This document shows positions 33,672 through 42,859 of a stretch of 64,000 nucleotides of DNA, piece by piece. A model generated the notes under the pieces. That model made no database searches and was not told the DNA's origin. It saw only the letters and a program-made list of their open reading frames with translations. The position numbers and the translations under genes are program-made. Source of the DNA: Clostridia bacterium (GTDB lineage: Bacteria > Bacillota > DSM-521 > Neomoorellales > SLTJ01); assembly GCA_004347685.1 (NCBI GenBank), contig SLTJ01000038.1, positions 1-64,000 on the forward strand, written 5' to 3'. Position 1 is the stretch's first letter. Each line of letters starts with the position of its first letter.

Positions 33672-34599
33672 GATAGCCACCCGCGAAGCCTATGGCCGGG
33701 CCTTGGCCCGGCTGGGAGAAGAAAACCTGGATATTGTCGTCTTGGACGCTGACCTGTCTAAGTCTACTAAGACGGAAATTTTTGCTAAACAGTTTCCGGA
33801 CCGTTTTTTTGACATGGGCGTGGCCGAGCAGAATATGATGGGTACGGCCGCCGGTCTGGCCCTGTCTGGCAAGATACCCTTCGTCAGTTCCTTTGCTGTT
33901 TTCGCCACCGGGCGGGCCTTTGAGCAGACCCGGAATTCCATCGCCTACCCGGCCTTAAATGTAAAGATTGCCGCCAGCCATGCCGGCATCAGCGTCGGCG
34001 AAGATGGCGCTTCCCACCAGTCGGTGGAAGATATCGCCCTCATGCGCGTCCTGCCGCATATGACCGTAATCGTCCCCGCTGATGCCCGGGAAACGGAACA
34101 GGCAGTGCGGGCCGCCGCCGGCATCCAGGGGCCGGTATACCTGCGCCTGGGCCGGCTGAGCATTCCGGTGCTTTACGGTGAAGACTACGTTTTCCGCCCG
34201 GGCCGGGCTAATATCCTGCGGGAAGGCCCGGACGTGACCATTGCCGCCACCGGCCTCATGGTGTGGGAAGCACTGCAGGCAGCCGACCGGTTGCAAGCCG
34301 AAGGCATAAAACCCACCGTGTTGAATATCTCCACTATTAAGCCGCTGGACGCGGAGACTCTGGCGGCCGCGGCGGCCAGGACACACGCGGTGGTTACCGC
34401 GGAGGAGCACAGCGTCATCGGCGGTCTGGGCAGCGCCGTGGCGGAAGTGCTGGCCGAACGCTGCCCAGTGCCTATGCGGCGGGTGGGCCTGGCAGACACT
34501 TTTGGCGAATCCGGCCGCCCGGATGAACTGCTGCGCAAGTACGGGCTAACGGCGGAACATATTGTCTCTGCCGTCCGGGAGGTTATGGCTCGCCGGTGA
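33655..34599 (+). CDS. Transketolase, C-terminal subunit
   Basis: 314 residues from ATG 33655, behind GGAGGGGAAA inside the N-subunit gene. It has the pyrimidine-binding domain with D-M-G-V-A-E-Q-N-M-M-G-x-A-A-G-L-A (catalytic Glu), G-E-D-G-A-S-H-Q and the C-terminal domain with E-E-H-S-V-I-G-G-L-G-S-A. It resembles half of DXS/transketolase, but the pairing with the N-subunit is that of split transketolase. It supplies the non-oxidative branch that complements zwf and gnd. Confidence 0.95.
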   Translation: MSMPAKIATREAYGRALARLGEENLDIVVLDADLSKSTKTEIFAKQFPDRFFDMGVAEQNMMGTAAGLALSGKIPFVSSFAVFATGRAFEQTRNSIAYPALNVKIAASHAGISVGEDGASHQSVEDIALMRVLPHMTVIVPADARETEQAVRAAAGIQGPVYLRLGRLSIPVLYGEDYVFRPGRANILREGPDVTIAATGLMVWEALQAADRLQAEGIKPTVLNISTIKPLDAETLAAAAARTHAVVTAEEHSVIGGLGSAVAEVLAERCPVPMRRVGLADTFGESGRPDELLRKYGLTAEHIVSAVREVMARR

Positions 34600-34730
34600 G
34601 ATCAAAAGAGGATTTGGGCCGACGGTGTCGAAACCTACTCAAGGTTGAACGCCGGTCTTAGGGCGAAGTTTCACGGCAAGGCTGTCATCAGTCGGGATTT
34701 CCGGCTGAGTCCGGGTTAGGGGGAGGGCCT

Positions 34731-35417
34731 TTGATCCAGTTCTATAACGTAACCAAGATATACCCCACCGGGGTCTATGCCCTACGGGATTGCACCGCCG
34801 GTATTGAGAAAGGGGAATTTGTTTTTCTGGTGGGACCCAGCGGCGCCGGCAAGAGTACATTTCTGCGCCTTATCTTCCGGGAGGAACTCGCTACTCGCGG
34901 TCAGGTGCTGGTGGGAGGCCGCTCGGTTTCCAGGCTGCGGCCCCGGGAGGTGCCGCTACTGCGGCGTCAGATAGGGGTGGTCTTCCAGGATTTTCGTTTG
35001 CTGGAGGATCGTACCGTATACGAAAATGTGGCCTTTGCCATGCAGGTTCTCGAACGACCGTCCAAGGAAATCCGGCAGCGGGTGCCGCGGGTACTGCAGA
35101 TGGTGGGGCTGGCCGCACGGGCTAATATCTATCCGCAGCATCTGTCCGGAGGGGAGCAGCAGCGGGTGGCCATTGCCCGGGCCATAATCAATACCCCGCC
35201 TATCCTGGTGGCCGATGAGCCTACCGGCAACCTGGACCCGGATACGGCCTGGGACATCTTGCAGTTGTTGTTGGAAATCAATAAGGGCGGCACTACGGTG
35301 ATCATCGCCACGCACAACCGGGAGATCGTAGACCGGCTGCAGCGGCGGGTGATCGCCCTGGGGCAGGGGCGGATACTGCGGGACGAAGCGAAGGGCGTGT
35401 ACCGGCGTGAAGCTTAG
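34731..35417 (+). CDS. ftsE: Cell division ATP-binding protein FtsE
   Basis: 228 residues from TTG 34731 (GGGGGAGGG upstream). ABC ATPase: Walker [11 protein letters not shown]-loop V-F-Q-D-F-R-L-L, signature L-S-G-G-E-Q-Q-R, Walker [13 protein letters not shown] and a switch H in T-H-N-R-E. Q-D-F-R-L-L is typical of FtsE. With FtsX it drives peptidoglycan hydrolases. It overlaps ftsX by 11 bases. Confidence 0.96.
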   Translation: MIQFYNVTKIYPTGVYALRDCTAGIEKGEFVFLVGPSGAGKSTFLRLIFREELATRGQVLVGGRSVSRLRPREVPLLRRQIGVVFQDFRLLEDRTVYENVAFAMQVLERPSKEIRQRVPRVLQMVGLAARANIYPQHLSGGEQQRVAIARAIINTPPILVADEPTGNLDPDTAWDILQLLLEINKGGTTVIIATHNREIVDRLQRRVIALGQGRILRDEAKGVYRREA

Positions 35418-36294
35418 GACGGTGGGTTACTATTTCCGCGAGACCTTCCGCTCCGTGCGGCACCATAGCTGGATGACCGTGGCCGCGATCATTACCGTGG
35501 CCATCTCGCTGTTTATTCTCGGCATCTTTTCCCTGGCGGTGGTCAACGCCAACCAGGTGGCGACCGGACTGGTGTCGGAGCTGGAGATTGCAGCTTTCCT
35601 GCGGGTGGACACGCCCCCGGAAGTGGTGGCCCAGGTGGGAGACGCGATCCGTCGCGTCCCAGGCGTGCAGGAGGCTATTCTCGTCCCCAAGGAGGAAGGG
35701 TTGCAGCAATTGGCGGCCCAATTCGGCGAACAACATGACTTGCTGCAGGCCCTGGGGGGCGTCAATCCCCTTCCCGACTACTACCGGGTCAAAGCCGTGG
35801 CCCCCGACCGGGTGGAGAGCATAGCCCGGAGCATTGAGCGGATAAACTATGTGGAATCTGTAAACTACGGCCGGGACGTGGTCGGGCGGTTGCTGGAAGT
35901 GGCGGCCTGGGTGCAGTGGCTGGGCATGGCGGCAGTGGTCATGCTGGCCGTGGCCGCCGTAGCCCTGGTGGCCAACACCATCAGGCTGGCAGTGATGACC
36001 AGGGCCAGGGAAATAGCCATTATGAAATACGTTGGGGCCACGAACTGGTTTATCCGCTGGCCGTTTTTCCTCCAGGGATTGTTCCTGGGTTTGGTCGGGG
36101 CCGGGGTGGCAGTGGTATGCCTCTACTGGGGCTACAACTGGGTAATTGCCCGCATGCAATTGGCCCTCCCCTTTTTGCCCCTGGTTACCGGGCAGGAAAT
36201 CGTCCTGCAACTTGTCGGGCTGCTGGTGCTGCTGGGCATGGTGGTGGGCAGCCTGGGTAGCCTCATCAGTGTCCGCCGCTTCTTGCAGGTTTAG
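35407..36294 (+). CDS. ftsX: Cell division protein FtsX
   Basis: 295 residues from GTG 35407. One N-terminal membrane helix (about 22-44), an extracellular loop of about 120 residues including E-I-A-A-F-L and V-P-K-E-E, then three membrane helices from about residue 165 to the end. [13 protein letters not shown] is the FtsX cytoplasmic coupling segment. Partner of FtsE. The next gene is the protease. Confidence 0.95.
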   Translation: MKLRTVGYYFRETFRSVRHHSWMTVAAIITVAISLFILGIFSLAVVNANQVATGLVSELEIAAFLRVDTPPEVVAQVGDAIRRVPGVQEAILVPKEEGLQQLAAQFGEQHDLLQALGGVNPLPDYYRVKAVAPDRVESIARSIERINYVESVNYGRDVVGRLLEVAAWVQWLGMAAVVMLAVAAVALVANTIRLAVMTRAREIAIMKYVGATNWFIRWPFFLQGLFLGLVGAGVAVVCLYWGYNWVIARMQLALPFLPLVTGQEIVLQLVGLLVLLGMVVGSLGSLISVRRFLQV

Positions 36295-36418
36295 CGGCGG
36301 GGTGGTGTTTAGGTTTTATTTTGGCCTTACGGACCATATAGTTATGGTTGGCAGGAGATATTTCTGCTGGAAATTCGCGGCAACGGCCGGTCACGCTGCC
36401 GCCGAGGAGCGAAGTAGC

Positions 36419-37585
36419 TTGCCATTGCGTCGGTATGCCAGGACCCTCCTGGTGGTAGTCGCGGCCTTATCTATGGTCTTTACCGCGGTCACCGCCGTCT
36501 TCTTCTTTAGTCATTACCCGCAGATTTCCGAACTGCTGCAAGTGACGGCCATGATCCGCAGCGAGGCCCTGGAACCCGTTGCCACCGGGGAGCTGCTGCA
36601 CGGAGCCACCAAGGGGGTGGTGGCCGCCCTGGAGGACCCTTACTCCACCTATCTCGAGCCGCAGGAGTATAAGAGCCTTTCCGAGCAGATCAGCGGCGCC
36701 TACACCGGGGTAGGCCTGCTGATCGAGCTTGACCCGACCCGGGGCATAGTGGTGGTAACGCCGTTTCGGGGCGGCCCTGCCTACCGGGCCGGCATTCGCA
36801 GCGGTGACGTTATTGTGCGAATAGACGGCCGTTCCACGTTAGGCATGCGGCTGGAGGAAGCAGCGGCCATGATGCAGGGGCGGCCTGGCACCCGGGTGAA
36901 GCTGGCCATCCAGCCGGAAGGCGAGGCGGTGGGGGAGATCGAGCTGGTACGGGAGGAGATCAGGATCCCGTCGGTAGAAGGGAAGCTGCTGGACGCCTCC
37001 CCCGGCACCGGCTATGTCAGCCTCACCAACTTCAATACCCATACGGCCCGGGATCTCGCGGATAAACTGGCCGAACTAAAAAGGGAAGGTATGCGCAGGC
37101 TGGTTTTGGATCTGCGGAACAACCCGGGCGGGGACCTCATGGCCAGCGTTCAGGTGGCCAGTCAGTTCATCCCGGCGGGGCCGGTGGTCTACACCGTCAG
37201 CCGGGCCGGAACCCGGTCCTTTGAGGCTCAGGGTGAAGCTACGGACCTGCCGCTGGTGGTCCTGGTAAACGGCGGCACGGCCAGCGCGGCTGAAATCGTG
37301 GCCGGCGCGCTGCAGGATACCGGCCGGGCCAGGCTGGTAGGCGAAAAGACCTTTGGCAAGGGACTGGTGCAAAAGCTATTCCTCCTGGACAACGGGGCGG
37401 CCCTGAAGCTGACCACGGAGAAATACCTGACGCCAAAAAAGCGGGATATCAACAAGGAAGGCATTCACCCGGACATTGTGGTCAAGCCGGCGCCGGGCGA
37501 GAAGCCGGCAGGATTGGGGCAGGTAGATCCAAATCAGGATGCCCAATTGCGCCGGGCTCTGGCCGAGCTGGGAAAAGCAGGCTAG
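36419..37585 (+). CDS. C-terminal processing protease (S41 family, PDZ domain)
   Basis: 388 residues from TTG 36419, with GAGGAG 9 bases upstream; ATG 36344 is an alternative that adds 25 residues. A signal anchor lies at about residues 8-30. S41 N-terminal helix region, a PDZ domain (Y-T-G-V-G-L-L-I-E, A-G-I-R-S-G-D-V-I), then the catalytic core: N-P-G-G-D-L, the Ser in N-G-G-T-A-S-A-A-E and the Lys in K-T-F-G-K-G-L-V-Q. Cleaves at protein C-termini outside the membrane. The ftsEX-ctp order is common in Firmicutes and suggests a cell-envelope role. Confidence 0.93.
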   Translation: MPLRRYARTLLVVVAALSMVFTAVTAVFFFSHYPQISELLQVTAMIRSEALEPVATGELLHGATKGVVAALEDPYSTYLEPQEYKSLSEQISGAYTGVGLLIELDPTRGIVVVTPFRGGPAYRAGIRSGDVIVRIDGRSTLGMRLEEAAAMMQGRPGTRVKLAIQPEGEAVGEIELVREEIRIPSVEGKLLDASPGTGYVSLTNFNTHTARDLADKLAELKREGMRRLVLDLRNNPGGDLMASVQVASQFIPAGPVVYTVSRAGTRSFEAQGEATDLPLVVLVNGGTASAAEIVAGALQDTGRARLVGEKTFGKGLVQKLFLLDNGAALKLTTEKYLTPKKRDINKEGIHPDIVVKPAPGEKPAGLGQVDPNQDAQLRRALAELGKAG

Positions 37586-37685
37586 GGCGGACGGTTTGTC
37601 GCCGGCGGCGTCACCTGTGCGCGGGCGAGCCTAATAAAGACTGGGGATACCCCTGTAGGTAGAGTTGACGGGAAGGAGAAAAGAG

Positions 37686-38681
37686 ATGCATGCAGTCACC
37701 CTCATTCCCGGTGATGGGACAGGCCCGGAGGTGACGGCCGCCGCTCGGCTGGTCATTGAGGCTGCCGGAGTGCCCATAACCTGGGAGGAAGTCCAGGCCG
37801 GCGAGGCGGTCATGGCCAAATACGGCACGCCCCTGCCGGATTATGTGCTGGAATCCTTGCGCCGGACCCGGGTGGGCTTCAAGGGTCCCCTGACCACCCC
37901 GGTGGGCACGGGTTTCCGCAGTGTGAACGTGGCTTTGCGCCGGGAACTTGACCTGTATGCCAACGTACGGCCAGCCCGCACCTACGCTGGGATTAAGAGC
38001 CGCTACGAGCAGGTGGATCTGGTGGTGGTGCGGGAGAATACAGAGGACCTCTATGCCGGCATTGAACACATGGTCGGCCCGGACGCAGCCGAGAGCATCA
38101 AGATCATCACCCGCCGGGCCAGCGAGCGCATTGTCCGCTACGCCTGTGAATATGCCGTAAGCCACCAGCGGCACAAGGTTACGGCCGTACATAAGGCCAA
38201 TATCATGAAGTGCACCGACGGTCTGTTCCTGGAGGTGGCCCGCCAGGTGGCCGGCACCTACCCGCAGATAGAATTCGAGGACCGCATCGTGGACAACATG
38301 TGCATGCAACTGGTGCAGAAGCCGGAACGGTATGACGTTTTGGTCATGCCCAACCTTTACGGAGACATCGTTTCCGACCTGTGCGCCGGGCTGGTGGGCG
38401 GCCTGGGGGTGGTTCCAGGCGCCAACATCGGGGCCGGGGCCGCGGTTTTCGAGCCGGTTCACGGCAGCAGCCCGAAATACGCCGGTCAGGACAAGGTCAA
38501 CCCCACGGCCATGATTCTCTCCGGAGTCATGATGCTGGAATACCTGGGCGAATGGGAGGCGGCCCGGCGGATCGAGGAGGCCACGGCCGCGGTTATCCGG
38601 GAGGGCAAGACGGTGACCTATGACCTGGGTGGAAGCGCCGGCACCATGGCCATGGCGGCGGCCATTGCCGCCCGGGTGTAG
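37686..38681 (+). CDS. Isocitrate/isopropylmalate dehydrogenase family, probably NAD-dependent isocitrate dehydrogenase
   Basis: 331 residues from ATG 37686 (GGAAGGAG upstream). [10 protein letters not shown], then L-D-L-Y-A-N-V-R-P and [12 protein letters not shown] (which favours isocitrate over isopropylmalate), K-A-N-I-M-K and the metal site D-N-M-C-M-Q-L and D-I-V-S-D. Cofactor region [12 protein letters not shown]. No citrate synthase or aconitase is next to it. Substrate is inferred from the R-E-N-T-E-D motif, and homoisocitrate or tartrate dehydrogenase are less likely alternatives. Confidence 0.88.
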   Translation: MHAVTLIPGDGTGPEVTAAARLVIEAAGVPITWEEVQAGEAVMAKYGTPLPDYVLESLRRTRVGFKGPLTTPVGTGFRSVNVALRRELDLYANVRPARTYAGIKSRYEQVDLVVVRENTEDLYAGIEHMVGPDAAESIKIITRRASERIVRYACEYAVSHQRHKVTAVHKANIMKCTDGLFLEVARQVAGTYPQIEFEDRIVDNMCMQLVQKPERYDVLVMPNLYGDIVSDLCAGLVGGLGVVPGANIGAGAAVFEPVHGSSPKYAGQDKVNPTAMILSGVMMLEYLGEWEAARRIEEATAAVIREGKTVTYDLGGSAGTMAMAAAIAARV

Positions 38682-38704
38682 GTAGGTGAGAAAGGGGCCT
38701 TATC

Positions 38705-39496
38705 TTGGCCACCCTGGAAAAGGGAGAAATAATCGCTAACCGCTGTCTCGCGGGTCCATACTGGGAAATAGCCGTGCGCCTGCCCCAGGTGGCTGTCGCG
38801 GCCAGGCCGGGCCAGTTCGTGCATGTCCGCTGCGGCGCCGGGCTCTGGCCCTTGCTGCGCCGGCCCTTCAGCCTTTTCGCGGTGGACCGGGAGGCGGGGG
38901 AGATCAGGCTCGTTTACCAGGTGAAGGGCACGGGTACCCTGGCCCTGACTAAGAAGCAGCCGGGTGAGGAATTGGATGTGATGGGACCTCTCGGTCTGGG
39001 CTTTCCCCTGGAGCCAGGGCTGCGGAAGATCTGGCTGGTAGGCGGCGGGGTGGGCATGGCCCCTCTTTACTTCCTGGCCCGGGAAGCGGCAGCCTCTGGC
39101 CTCACCTGCGACGTCTTCCTGGGAGCGGTTACTGCAGCCGGCCTTTTGCACCAGGAGCTCTGGCGGGGGGTGGCGGCCAGGCTGGAGCTAGCCACAGAAG
39201 ACGGCACCGCCGGGCACAAAGGGGTGGTAACGGACCTGGTGGAGACCGTCTTGAGGGGCAACAGGCCCGCCGCCATCTATGCCTGCGGTCCCCTGGGAAT
39301 GTCGCGGCGCCTGGCGGTCATGGCCGCGGCGGCCGGGGTTACCGGTTATGCCTCCCTGGAGAGCCGCATGGCCTGCGGTGTCGGGGCCTGCCAGGGGTGC
39401 GCCGTGCGCCTCAAGGATGGCAGCTACCGGCTGGTTTGCCGTGACGGCCCGGTTTTCCGCCTGGAAGAAGTGGAAGGTGAACCGGATGGCCCCTGA
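38705..39496 (+). CDS. pyrK: Dihydroorotate dehydrogenase B, electron-transfer subunit
   Basis: 263 residues from TTG 38705 (AAAGGGG upstream). FAD domain (R-P-G-Q-F-V-H-V, R-R-P-F-S-L-F), NAD domain (G-G-G-V-G-M-A-P-L-Y) and a C-terminal [2Fe-2S] site C-G-V-G-A-C-x2-C-x(about 12)-C. Passes electrons from PyrD to NAD+. It overlaps pyrD by 11 bases. Confidence 0.95.
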   Translation: MATLEKGEIIANRCLAGPYWEIAVRLPQVAVAARPGQFVHVRCGAGLWPLLRRPFSLFAVDREAGEIRLVYQVKGTGTLALTKKQPGEELDVMGPLGLGFPLEPGLRKIWLVGGGVGMAPLYFLAREAAASGLTCDVFLGAVTAAGLLHQELWRGVAARLELATEDGTAGHKGVVTDLVETVLRGNRPAAIYACGPLGMSRRLAVMAAAAGVTGYASLESRMACGVGACQGCAVRLKDGSYRLVCRDGPVFRLEEVEGEPDGP

Positions 39497-40412
39497 TCTG
39501 AGTGTTTCCCTCGGGCCTTTACGCCTTAAGTCCCCGGTCATGTGCGCGTCCGGAACCTTCGGGTTTGGCGAGGAGTATACTGACTATCTGGACCTCAGCC
39601 AGCTCGGGGCCGTGGTCACCAAGACCATCACCCTGCAGCCCAGAGAGGGTAACCCCCCGCCCCGCCTGGCCGAAACCCCGGCCGGCCTGGTAAACTCCAT
39701 CGGCCTGGCCAACCCCGGCCTGGAGGTTTTTCTCCGGGAGAAACTGCCTTTTTTGCGGCGGCGGCGGGTGCCGGTGGTGGTAAGTATAGCCGGTAACACG
39801 GTGGAGGAATATGCGGAGCTGGCCCGGGCCCTGGAGGGGACGGCGGGAATCGCCGCCGTGGAGGCGAACATTTCCTGTCCTAACGTAAAAGAAGGCGGGA
39901 GGCTCTTTGGCAGCCGCCCGGCCACAGCGGCCGACGTCACCCGGGTTATCCGCCGGAGCACATCTCTGCCTTTGCTGGTTAAGTTGCCGCCGCTTTTCCC
40001 AGGGCTCATGGAGGTGGCCGGAGCCGTAGAGGAAGCCGGGGCGGATGCCCTGGCCGTTACCAATACCCTGCCGGCCATGGTCATTGATGTGCAGGCCCGC
40101 CGGCCCGTCCTGGGAGCCGGTACCGGCGGGTTGAGTGGTCCGGCCATTCGTCCGGTGGCCGTCTATCTGGTCTGGCAGGTAGCCACGGCCGTGCGCTTGC
40201 CCCTGATCGGCATGGGGGGTATCGCCACCGCCTCCGATGCGCTGGAATTCCTCATCGCCGGCGCCAGCGCCGTGGCCGTGGGTACGGCCACCTTTGGCAA
40301 TCCCCGGGCCATGGTGGAGATTTCTACCGGTATCGCGGCTTACCTGGAGGAACGCGGCATGTCCAACTTGCGGGAAATTATCGGCAGCCTGCGGCCGGGT
40401 GGATGTAGCTAA
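39486..40412 (+). CDS. pyrD: Dihydroorotate dehydrogenase, class 1B catalytic subunit
   Basis: 308 residues from ATG 39486, inside the pyrK end. FMN TIM barrel: A-S-G-T-F-G-F-G, K-T-I-T, N-S-I-G-L-A-N-P-G, the catalytic Cys in N-I-S-C-P-N-V, K-L-P-P and G-M-G-G-I. Oxidises dihydroorotate to orotate in UMP synthesis. No other pyr genes lie nearby. Confidence 0.95.
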   Translation: MAPDLSVSLGPLRLKSPVMCASGTFGFGEEYTDYLDLSQLGAVVTKTITLQPREGNPPPRLAETPAGLVNSIGLANPGLEVFLREKLPFLRRRRVPVVVSIAGNTVEEYAELARALEGTAGIAAVEANISCPNVKEGGRLFGSRPATAADVTRVIRRSTSLPLLVKLPPLFPGLMEVAGAVEEAGADALAVTNTLPAMVIDVQARRPVLGAGTGGLSGPAIRPVAVYLVWQVATAVRLPLIGMGGIATASDALEFLIAGASAVAVGTATFGNPRAMVEISTGIAAYLEERGMSNLREIIGSLRPGGCS

Positions 40413-40847
40413 ACCCCCGGAGGGGGTGAAGGGCACTGGATTCCGCCCCTGCCGGCGAACCTGCAGGCGAATAAAATCACAAGGGTTATCACGGACTTTT
40501 CTCGGCCTCCACGGGCAAATTTGCGTCTAGATCGTCTAAGCACCAATAAGGACTATTTTTTGTGCCGAAAAGGAATCGCCGTGCCTGGTGGCGAATACAA
40601 GACCCATGGCCTATCCTGATGGTCTTACGTTTTGCCGGGAGGTGTTGGGGCAGGTTATTTAATTTTTCCCGGTATCTACTCAGCCTGTCAGGCCGGTCGG
40701 GGTCTGACGGCGAACGGGTGAAGCCGCAAGCCGGGTTATCAGGCGGCGCGAAAGTGGCGGCAAGGCCGCCGACAGCGGTAGTAATAGGCGGTGACCTGAG
40801 TAGTTACTTTTCCCGTTACCTTAAACCTTGAAGGGAGGCTGGCATAG
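40413..40847. other. Intergenic region before etfB
   Basis: 435 bases without a convincing gene. An 89-codon frame at 40562-40831 is basic and lacks a good ribosome binding site. The region holds short GC-rich repeats of complementarity but no recognised riboswitch or clear promoter. GGGAGG at about 40832-40838 is the etfB ribosome binding site. Confidence 0.5.
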
Positions 40848-41615
40848 TTGCAAATTGCTGTCTGTCTCAAGCAAACCTTTGATACCGAGGCGAAGATCAA
40901 GCTGACCGGCGATGGGCAGATTGACAGTGCGGGGGTCAACCTGATAATCAACCCCTACGACGAATTTGCCGTGGAGGAAGCCCTGCGCCTCAAGGAGAAG
41001 TTGGGTGGAGAAGTGGTGGTGGTGAGTGTGGGCCCGGCGCAGGTGCAGGAGTCCGTCCGCCAGGCCCTGGCCATGGGCGCCGACCGGGCGGTGTTGGTAA
41101 GCGACCCCGCTGTTGCTCCCTCCGACCACAGCCAGGTGGCGGCCGTCCTGGCCAAGGTGCTCCAGAGCGAACCCTTTGACCTCATTCTCAGCGGCTGGGT
41201 GGCCATTGACGACAATGCGGCCCAGGTACCGGCGCGGCTGGCCGAGAAGTTGAACCTACCTCAGGTAAACATGGCGGTAAAAATTGAAATCGGCGGTGGC
41301 AAAGCCACTGTCACCAGGGAAGCCGAAGGGGCCACAGAGATAGTGGAAGTGCCGCTTCCAGCCATTATCACCGCGCAAAAGGGGCTAAACGAGCCCCGTT
41401 ATCCGTCCCTGAAGGGAATTATGCAGGCCAAGAAAAAGGAACTGAAGCTCCTGACGGCCGCCGACCTGGGAGCAGAGTTGGGCGCGTCGCAGGTAAAGAT
41501 ACTCCAGTACAGCCTGCCGCCGGCTAGACAGGCCGGCAAGAAGATTGAAGGGGAACCGGTGGACTCCGCCCGGGAATTGGCGCGGTTGCTGCGCGAGGAA
41601 GCTAAGGTTATTTAG
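40848..41615 (+). CDS. etfB: Electron transfer flavoprotein, beta subunit
   Basis: 255 residues from TTG 40848. Begins M-Q-I-A-V-C-L-K-Q-T-F-D-T, as EtfB does; N-P-Y-D-E-F-A-V-E-E-A-L and the conserved recognition loop L-P-A-I-I-T-A-Q-K-G-L-N-E-P-R-Y-P-S-L-K-G-I-M are intact. Binds AMP (or a second FAD in bifurcating types) and pairs with EtfA. Followed by etfA after 12 bases. Confidence 0.95.
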   Translation: MQIAVCLKQTFDTEAKIKLTGDGQIDSAGVNLIINPYDEFAVEEALRLKEKLGGEVVVVSVGPAQVQESVRQALAMGADRAVLVSDPAVAPSDHSQVAAVLAKVLQSEPFDLILSGWVAIDDNAAQVPARLAEKLNLPQVNMAVKIEIGGGKATVTREAEGATEIVEVPLPAIITAQKGLNEPRYPSLKGIMQAKKKELKLLTAADLGAELGASQVKILQYSLPPARQAGKKIEGEPVDSARELARLLREEAKVI

Positions 41616-41627
41616 GGGGTGCGGGTT

Positions 41628-42614
41628 GTGGGTAAGGACGTATTTATATTCGCCGAGGTTAAGGCCGGGCAACTGCGCAAGGTGGCCGTTGAACTCCTCA
41701 GCCACGGGCGGGCGGTGGCCGACCAGTTCGGGGGCCAGCTTGTTGCGGTATTGGTAGGCCAGGGCGTAGGGGCCGCCGCCGCGGCCTGCGGGCAGTACGG
41801 GGCCGACAAAGTGCTGGCGGCTGATAGCAGTGAACTGGCTACATACATCACCGAGCCGTATGCGGCGGTGGTCGGCCAGATAATCGCCGAAAACCAGCCG
41901 GGGGTATTCCTGGCCGGAAACACCATGCTGGCCAGGGATCTCTTTCCGCGGGTGGCTGAGAGGGTAAAGGCCGGCCTGGTGACCGACTGCACGGGCATGA
42001 CCCTGGAGGGCGGTAACCTGGTTTTCACCCGCCCCATCTATGCCGGTAAAGCCTTGACCAAAGTCCAGGTAGAGAGTAGCCCGGTGATGGCCACCATCCG
42101 GCCCAATGCCCTGGGAGTGGCGGAGGTGGCGGCCAGGCAGGCCGAGGTGGTGCAGGTGGCGGTGACGATCCCGGCCGAGGCCAAAAGGGTGGCCATCAAA
42201 GAGGTCCAGCGGCGGGAATCCAAGCGGCCCGAGCTTACCGAGGCGGAAATAATCGTGTCCGGCGGCCGGGGGATGAAGGGCCCGGAGAATTACGTCATCC
42301 TGGAGGAACTGGCCGATGTGCTGGGAGCGGCTGTCGGCGCGTCCCGGGCGGCCGTGGATGCCGGCTGGCGCGACCATGCCTTCCAGGTGGGGCAAACCGG
42401 CAAGACGGTTTCGCCAAACCTGTATATTGCCTGCGGTATTTCCGGGGCTATCCAGCACCTGGCCGGCATGGGCTCGTCCAAGGTCATAGCGGCCATTAAC
42501 AAGGACCCGGAAGCCAATATCTTCAACGTGGCCGACTATGGCATCGTAGACGATCTGTTCAAGGTGGTACCGGCCTTGACCCAGGAGGTCAAAAAGCTGG
42601 TCCAGGAATCTTAA
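41628..42614 (+). CDS. etfA: Electron transfer flavoprotein, alpha subunit
   Basis: 328 residues. GTG 41628 is preferred over GTG 41619 because AGGGGG at 41614-41619 then has normal spacing. C-terminal FAD domain: [48 protein letters not shown] and the ending [11 protein letters not shown]. Accepts electrons from acyl-CoA or similar dehydrogenases and, here, probably hands them to the membrane FeS protein encoded next. Confidence 0.95.
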   Translation: MGKDVFIFAEVKAGQLRKVAVELLSHGRAVADQFGGQLVAVLVGQGVGAAAAACGQYGADKVLAADSSELATYITEPYAAVVGQIIAENQPGVFLAGNTMLARDLFPRVAERVKAGLVTDCTGMTLEGGNLVFTRPIYAGKALTKVQVESSPVMATIRPNALGVAEVAARQAEVVQVAVTIPAEAKRVAIKEVQRRESKRPELTEAEIIVSGGRGMKGPENYVILEELADVLGAAVGASRAAVDAGWRDHAFQVGQTGKTVSPNLYIACGISGAIQHLAGMGSSKVIAAINKDPEANIFNVADYGIVDDLFKVVPALTQEVKKLVQES

Positions 42615-42632
42615 CCTGAGGAATAAATCGGA

Positions 42633-42836
42633 GATAGCTGACAGGCAGCGCCCCTGGGAAAAACGGGGTCGTACCCAAATTTCGCACCTTTTTTGCCGCG
42701 AGCCTCGGAGACATGCGGCTTGTGATCTTAAGTGCGGCAGGCTTTCAGTGATGGGTACGGAAATGGTTGGGGGGCTGGCGACGCCCCGGGCGTCACGGGG
42801 AGTTGCTCCTTTCGTGGGTGTGTCCTGTCAGCTATC
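42633..42836 (+). other. 204-nt element bounded by a 13-bp inverted repeat
   Basis: GATAGCTGACAGG at 42633-42645 and its exact complement CCTGTCAGCTATC at 42824-42836 enclose GC-rich DNA that can form inner hairpins (CCCC...GGGG near 42651, GTACCCA...TGGGTAC, GCCGC...GCGGC, and GACGCCCCGGGCGTC near 42780). No flanking target duplication is seen, so a structured RNA closed by a long stem is as likely as a MITE-like insertion. It lies 23 bases before the FadF-like start. No known RNA class recognised. Confidence 0.5.
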
Positions 42837-42859
42837 GTCCCTAAGGCGAGGTGACCAAG

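Noticed and set aside
40562-40831. 89-codon frame before etfB
   Set aside because: Arg/Trp-rich composition unlike neighbouring proteins and no ribosome binding site at the GTG.
42633-42836. T-box, 6S RNA or cobalamin riboswitch before the FadF-like gene
   Set aside because: Conserved cores of these classes (for example the T-box GGTGG-ACC segment) are not visible.
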